Assembly: GCF_002294995.1 (NCBI RefSeq)
Contig: NZ_NSGF01000002.1
Location: 62,001 to 126,000, forward strand
Source of the DNA: Mesorhizobium sp. WSM3860
GTDB lineage: Bacteria; Pseudomonadota; Alphaproteobacteria; Rhizobiales; Rhizobiaceae
Direction: 5' to 3'
Length of the DNA: 64,000 nucleotides
Shown: positions 60,459-64,000 of the stretch, one piece after another
Numbering within the stretch: the first letter of the stretch is position 1
How the letters are laid out: the number at the start of each line of letters is the position of its first letter
Notes under the pieces: generated by a model
The model's input: the letters and a program-made list of their open reading frames with translations, nothing else
Databases searched by the model: none
Told to the model about the DNA's origin: nothing
Translations under genes and position numbers: made by a program

Positions 60459-61835
60459 ATGCATTCAGTCGACCAGACTTCCATCGGCGGCATCGCTGCC
60501 GGCCGCATCGCCGAGCTGCGCGAAGCGGAGGCGGCCGCCTTCCGCAAGGCGCGGCCGAAGTCCGAGGCCAAGGTTGGCAACGGCATGGCCGGCTTCTTCG
60601 GCGGGGTGCCGATGCATTGGATGACCGATTGGCCGACGCCGTTTCCGATCCTGGTCGACAGCGCCAAGGGCGCCACGATTACCGATGTCGACGGCAACAA
60701 GCTCGACGATTTCTGCCTCGGCGACACCGGCTCGATGCTCGGCCATTCACCGCCGGCGGTCGCCCGCGCCATCCGCCGGCAAGCAGCACGCGGCTTGACC
60801 TATATGCTGCCCAGCGAGGACGCGCTGGCGATCGGCCCGCTCTTGCAGCAGCGCTTCGGCCTGCCTTATTGGCAGATCGCCACCACCGCCAGCGATGCCA
60901 ACCGCTTCGCGCTGCGCGTCGCCCGCGCGGTGACGGGGCGCGAAAAAATCCTGGTCTTCAACGGCTGCTATCACGGCTCGGTCGACGAGACGATGGTGCG
61001 ACTGATCGACGGCAGGTCCGTCAACCGGCCTGGGCTGGCAGGCGAATTCCGCGATCTCACACGGGCAACCAAAATTATCGAATTCAACGACATTGCAGCA
61101 TTGGAAACAGCGCTTGGCGACCGCGATGTCGCCTGCGTGATCACCGAACCGGTGCTGACCAATTCCTGCATGGTGCTGCCGGAACCCGGCTTCCACGACG
61201 CGCTGCGGCGCCTGACGCGCGCCGCCGGCACGCTGCTTTTGATCGACGAGACGCACACCATTTCGACCGGACCCGGCGGTTACACGCGAAAGCACGGGCT
61301 GGAACCGGACCTGTTCGTGCTCGGCAAGCCGGTGGCCGGCGGCGTGCCAGCCAGCATCTGGGGCATGAGCGAGGAGGTCGCGACGCGCTACGGCGCCTAC
61401 AATCGCAGCAAGGAGCCCGGCTATTCCGGCATGGGCACCACGCTGTCGGCCAACCCGCTGCAATTCGCGGCGATGCGGGCGACGCTGGAAGAGGTAATGA
61501 CGGAGGAGGCCTATGCGCATATGGACCGGCTGGCGCGCCGCCTCGACGCCGGGCTCTCCGCCGTCATCGAGCGACATAAGCTGCCGTGGCATGTCGCGCG
61601 CGTCGGCGCCCGCGTCGAGTTCATCTGCGCGCCCGGGCCGCTCAAGAACGGTGGCGAGGCGGAGAAGGCACATGCGCCGGAACTCGAAGCCGCCGTCCAT
61701 GTCGCGCTGGTCAATCGCGGCGTGCTGATCGCGCCGTTCCACAATATGATGCTGATCTCGCCGGCGACGACCGCGGCGCAGGTAAGCCGCCTGATCGCGG
61801 CTTTCGCCGCGGTTGCCGCCAGGCTTACGGCATGA
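60459..61835 (+). CDS. Class III PLP-dependent aminotransferase
   Basis: 458 aa, near glutamate-1-semialdehyde and omega-amino acid transaminases. ATG at 60459 (MHSVDQTSIGGIAAGRIAEL) follows GAGGGG. Marks: ITDVDGNKLDDFCLGDTGSMLGHSPPAV, FNGCYHGSVDET, LLLIDETHTISTGPGGYTRKHGLEPDLFVLGKPVAGGVPASIWG with the Schiff-base lysine in LGKP. IDETHT replaces the usual DEV(Q/R). The stop overlaps the glutamine-synthetase-family start (ATGA), so the two enzymes are made together, perhaps for amine catabolism. Confidence 0.88.
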   Translation: MHSVDQTSIGGIAAGRIAELREAEAAAFRKARPKSEAKVGNGMAGFFGGVPMHWMTDWPTPFPILVDSAKGATITDVDGNKLDDFCLGDTGSMLGHSPPAVARAIRRQAARGLTYMLPSEDALAIGPLLQQRFGLPYWQIATTASDANRFALRVARAVTGREKILVFNGCYHGSVDETMVRLIDGRSVNRPGLAGEFRDLTRATKIIEFNDIAALETALGDRDVACVITEPVLTNSCMVLPEPGFHDALRRLTRAAGTLLLIDETHTISTGPGGYTRKHGLEPDLFVLGKPVAGGVPASIWGMSEEVATRYGAYNRSKEPGYSGMGTTLSANPLQFAAMRATLEEVMTEEAYAHMDRLARRLDAGLSAVIERHKLPWHVARVGARVEFICAPGPLKNGGEAEKAHAPELEAAVHVALVNRGVLIAPFHNMMLISPATTAAQVSRLIAAFAAVAARLTA

Positions 61836-63253
61836 GACAAGCGGCTATGGACAATCCGAGCACAGTTGCGACCTCCCCTTCGGGCTCGACACCGGCCGAG
61901 GCGAAAGCCTTTCTCGACGTCCATCCCGACATCGAGGCCTTCGACATCGTGCTCACCGACGCCAACGGCATCGGCCGCGGCAAGATCGTGCGCCGACACG
62001 AGCTGATGAGCATCTTCGAGGGCGGAAGGCATATGCCGATCTCGATCCTTGGCCTCGACATCACCGGTGAGGACGTCCACGAGACCGGGCTGATCTGGGA
62101 CACCGGCGACGGCGACCTCAGGGCATGGCCGATTCCCGGCACGCTGGTGACGCTTCACGGCACCAAGCCGCCGCGCGGCCAGGTGCTGATGGCGATGTAT
62201 CATCTCGACGGCCAGCCGATGACCTCCGACCCGCGACTCGTGCTGGCCAGGCAAGTCGAGATCCTGGCGGCGCGCGGCCTGCATCCGGCCGGCGCCTTCG
62301 AGCTGGAATTTTTTCTCCTTGCCAATGAGCGTGATGCCGATGGCAAGGTGCAGGCGGCGCGCGCCGTGCTCGACGGCCGCCGCTCGGGCAAAACGGAAGT
62401 CTATTCGGTCGACCACCTGCACGGCATGGAGCCACTGTTTTCCGACATCTACGCTGCCGCCAAGGCGCAAGGCATTCCGGCCGAGACGGTGATTTCCGAA
62501 TATGCGCCCGGACAGTATGAGCTGACGCTCAACTACCGCAAGGACGTGATGCGGGCGGCCGACGACCTGGTCATGCTGAAGCGGCTGGTCAGGGCGCAGG
62601 CGCGCCGGCACGGCGTCACCGCCTGCTTCATGGCCAAGCCGATCGAGGCCTATGCCGGTTCGGGCATGCATTTCCACGTCTCGCTGCAGGACGATGCCGG
62701 CCGCAACGTCTTCACCGAAGCTGCCGGCGAGAAATGGTCGCCAAGCCTGCTCAACGCGCTTGGCGGCCTGATCCACACCATGGCCGAATCGATGCTGGTG
62801 TTCGCGCCGCATGTCAATTCATGGCGGCGCTTCGTGTCGCAATCCTATGCGCCGGTGGCGCCGAGTTGGGGGGTCAACAACCGCTCCGTGGCGTTGCGCG
62901 TGCCGGCGGGTAACGCCATGAGCCGGCGTATCGAGCACCGGCCGTCCGGCGTCGACGCCAATCCTTATCTTGTGGCGGCGACGGTGCTGGCGGGCATCGT
63001 CAAGGGCCTCGACGAGGCCCTTGATCCCGGGCCGGAAACGACCGGCAACGGTTATGAGCAGGCAACGGAAGCGTCCACCATGCCGACCGACTGGCGCGCC
63101 GCGATCGAGGCGGCACGTGGCTCCGAATTCCTGAAATCGGCGCTCGGTCCCGACCTGCACCGGACCTTCGTGGCGATCAAGCAGGCGGAATATCTGCGCG
63201 TCGCACGCACCGTCAGCGAACTCGACTACCACCTCTACCTGCACGAGGTTTAA
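61832..63253 (+). CDS. Glutamine synthetase family ligase (gamma-glutamylamine synthetase-like)
   Basis: 473 aa. ATG at 61832 overlaps the preceding stop; ATG at 61847 (MDNPSTVATSPSG) is an alternative. Marks: DIVLTDANGIGRGKIVRRHEL, glutamate-containing FELEFFLL, VISEYAPGQYELTL, GSGMHFHVSL and NRSVALRVPAGNAMSRRIEHRPSGVDANPYLVAA. It lacks features of the housekeeping GlnA and looks like the PuuA/GlnT-type branch that glutamylates amines. With the coupled aminotransferase, it suggests use of an amine or polyamine as nitrogen source. Confidence 0.87.
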   Translation: MRQAAMDNPSTVATSPSGSTPAEAKAFLDVHPDIEAFDIVLTDANGIGRGKIVRRHELMSIFEGGRHMPISILGLDITGEDVHETGLIWDTGDGDLRAWPIPGTLVTLHGTKPPRGQVLMAMYHLDGQPMTSDPRLVLARQVEILAARGLHPAGAFELEFFLLANERDADGKVQAARAVLDGRRSGKTEVYSVDHLHGMEPLFSDIYAAAKAQGIPAETVISEYAPGQYELTLNYRKDVMRAADDLVMLKRLVRAQARRHGVTACFMAKPIEAYAGSGMHFHVSLQDDAGRNVFTEAAGEKWSPSLLNALGGLIHTMAESMLVFAPHVNSWRRFVSQSYAPVAPSWGVNNRSVALRVPAGNAMSRRIEHRPSGVDANPYLVAATVLAGIVKGLDEALDPGPETTGNGYEQATEASTMPTDWRAAIEAARGSEFLKSALGPDLHRTFVAIKQAEYLRVARTVSELDYHLYLHEV

Positions 63254-63350
63254 GCTTCCGGCGACGCATTCAGTCGTGCGACGGATCACAATCTGGCGCA
63301 CGTTATCAAAAGTTATAGCCATTTCGCCGCGCGGAACATATCATGAACGA

Positions 63351-64000
63351 ATGGCAGTGTTTTCCGTCCGCGAGAAACTGGCGATCCTGTCCGACGCCGC
63401 CAAGTACGACGCCTCCTGCGCTTCGTCCGGTTCGGCGAAACGCGATTCCCTGAAATCGGGCGGCATCGGTTCGACCGAAGGCTCGGGCATCTGCCATTCC
63501 TATGCGCCGGACGGGCGCTGCATTTCGCTGCTGAAGATCCTGCTCACCAATTTCTGCATTTATGACTGCAGCTATTGCATCAACCGCTCCTCCTCGAATG
63601 TGCCACGCGCCCGCTTCAGCGTCGAGGAGGTGGTGCGGCTCACCATGGATTTTTATCGCCGCAACTATATCGAGGGACTGTTCCTGTCCTCCGGCGTCAT
63701 CCGCTCGCCGGACGAAACGATGGGCGAGATGGTCGAGGTGGCGCGCCGGCTCAGGATCGAGGAAAAATTCGGCGGCTATATTCACCTCAAGACCATTCCC
63801 GAAGCGTCAGCCGAACTGATCGAAAAAGCAGGCCGTTATGCCGATCGCCTGTCCATCAATGTCGAGCTGCCGACCGACGAAGGGGTGAAAAAGCTGGCCC
63901 CGGAAAAGAAGCCGGAAACGATCCGGCTGTCCATGGCCGAGCTGCGCCGCAAGATCGAAGAGAAGGCCGAGCCAACGTTGCAGAGCCGCAAACGCGAGCG
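63351..64000 (+). CDS. Radical SAM protein, DNA modification/repair-linked family, partial
   Basis: The first 216 residues are present; the 3' end is outside the window. ATG at 63351 gives MAVFSVREKLAILSDAAKYDASCASSG. The radical SAM cluster is FCIYDCSYC (C69, C73, C76), preceded by GICHSYAPDGRCISLLKILLTN and followed by FSVEEVVRLTMDFYRRNYIEGLFLSSGV. This matches the family (TIGR03916) that is usually followed by a uracil-DNA-glycosylase-like gene. The actual reaction is unknown. Confidence 0.88.
   Translation, partial: MAVFSVREKLAILSDAAKYDASCASSGSAKRDSLKSGGIGSTEGSGICHSYAPDGRCISLLKILLTNFCIYDCSYCINRSSSNVPRARFSVEEVVRLTMDFYRRNYIEGLFLSSGVIRSPDETMGEMVEVARRLRIEEKFGGYIHLKTIPEASAELIEKAGRYADRLSINVELPTDEGVKKLAPEKKPETIRLSMAELRRKIEEKAEPTLQSRKRE

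Overview
The window looks like a chromosomal segment of a Mesorhizobium-like member of the Rhizobiales. The clues are high G+C, the aroA-cmk-rpsA gene order, an EPSP synthase of the Agrobacterium CP4 type, a split transhydrogenase (pntAA-pntAB-pntB) preceded by an aa3-oxidase subunit IV gene, a TIGR02300-type acidic protein, many solute transporters, and dense small palindromic repeats between genes. No phage, integrase, transposase, plasmid or CRISPR genes are visible. All names rest on reading translated sequences by eye; no database search was run.

Layout. 0-6.1 kb: a minus-strand block of GntR regulator, transsulfuration-type PLP enzyme and sugar-type (CUT1) ABC transporter; the ATPase runs off the left edge. 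6.4-7.9 kb: a DJ-1/PfpI protein facing a 5'-truncated GlxA-type regulator that carries the same domain. 7.9-9.8 kb: a DUF2161 nuclease-fold protein, a lipoprotein, tRNA-Ala(GGC) and the acidic FYDLN protein. 10-15.3 kb: aroA, cmk and rpsA, interrupted by a bile-acid-symporter-family gene that is followed by a decayed second copy of the cmk 3' end. 15.3-24.2 kb: an SDR, then a probable arginine/guanidino-compound module: AruI-like TPP decarboxylase, TetR regulator and amidinohydrolase-fold enzyme on one strand, and a polar amino acid ABC transporter plus an Ldh-family reductase on the other.

24.5-36.5 kb: a membrane GGDEF-EAL protein, a FeeM-like N-acyl amino acid synthase, small membrane proteins with general-stress (EcfG-type) promoter candidates, the transhydrogenase operon, gyrB and an FMN reductase. 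36.6-44.8 kb: a cytochrome P450, an NDUFA9-like protein, DoxX, a single-chain indolepyruvate ferredoxin oxidoreductase, a lipoprotein and a CGNR zinc-finger protein. 44.8-50.8 kb: an orphan LivH-like permease and a TakPQM-like TRAP transporter split around a zinc alcohol dehydrogenase. 51-57.7 kb: a class-I glutamine-amidotransferase hydrolase, a secreted small protein, an EamA transporter-LacI-2-hydroxyacid dehydrogenase operon, a DUF2000/AraC divergent pair and a MarR regulator beside a palindromic tandem repeat. 58-64 kb: a COG0523 metal GTPase with a WD40 partner, a class III aminotransferase coupled to a glutamine-synthetase-family ligase, and the start of a radical SAM protein of the DNA-repair-linked family.

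No single island stands out as a wholly new system. The strongest leads are the cmk duplication scar around the symporter gene, the guanidino-compound module, the FeeM-like synthase beside a c-di-GMP enzyme, and two EcfG-like promoters driving tiny membrane proteins.
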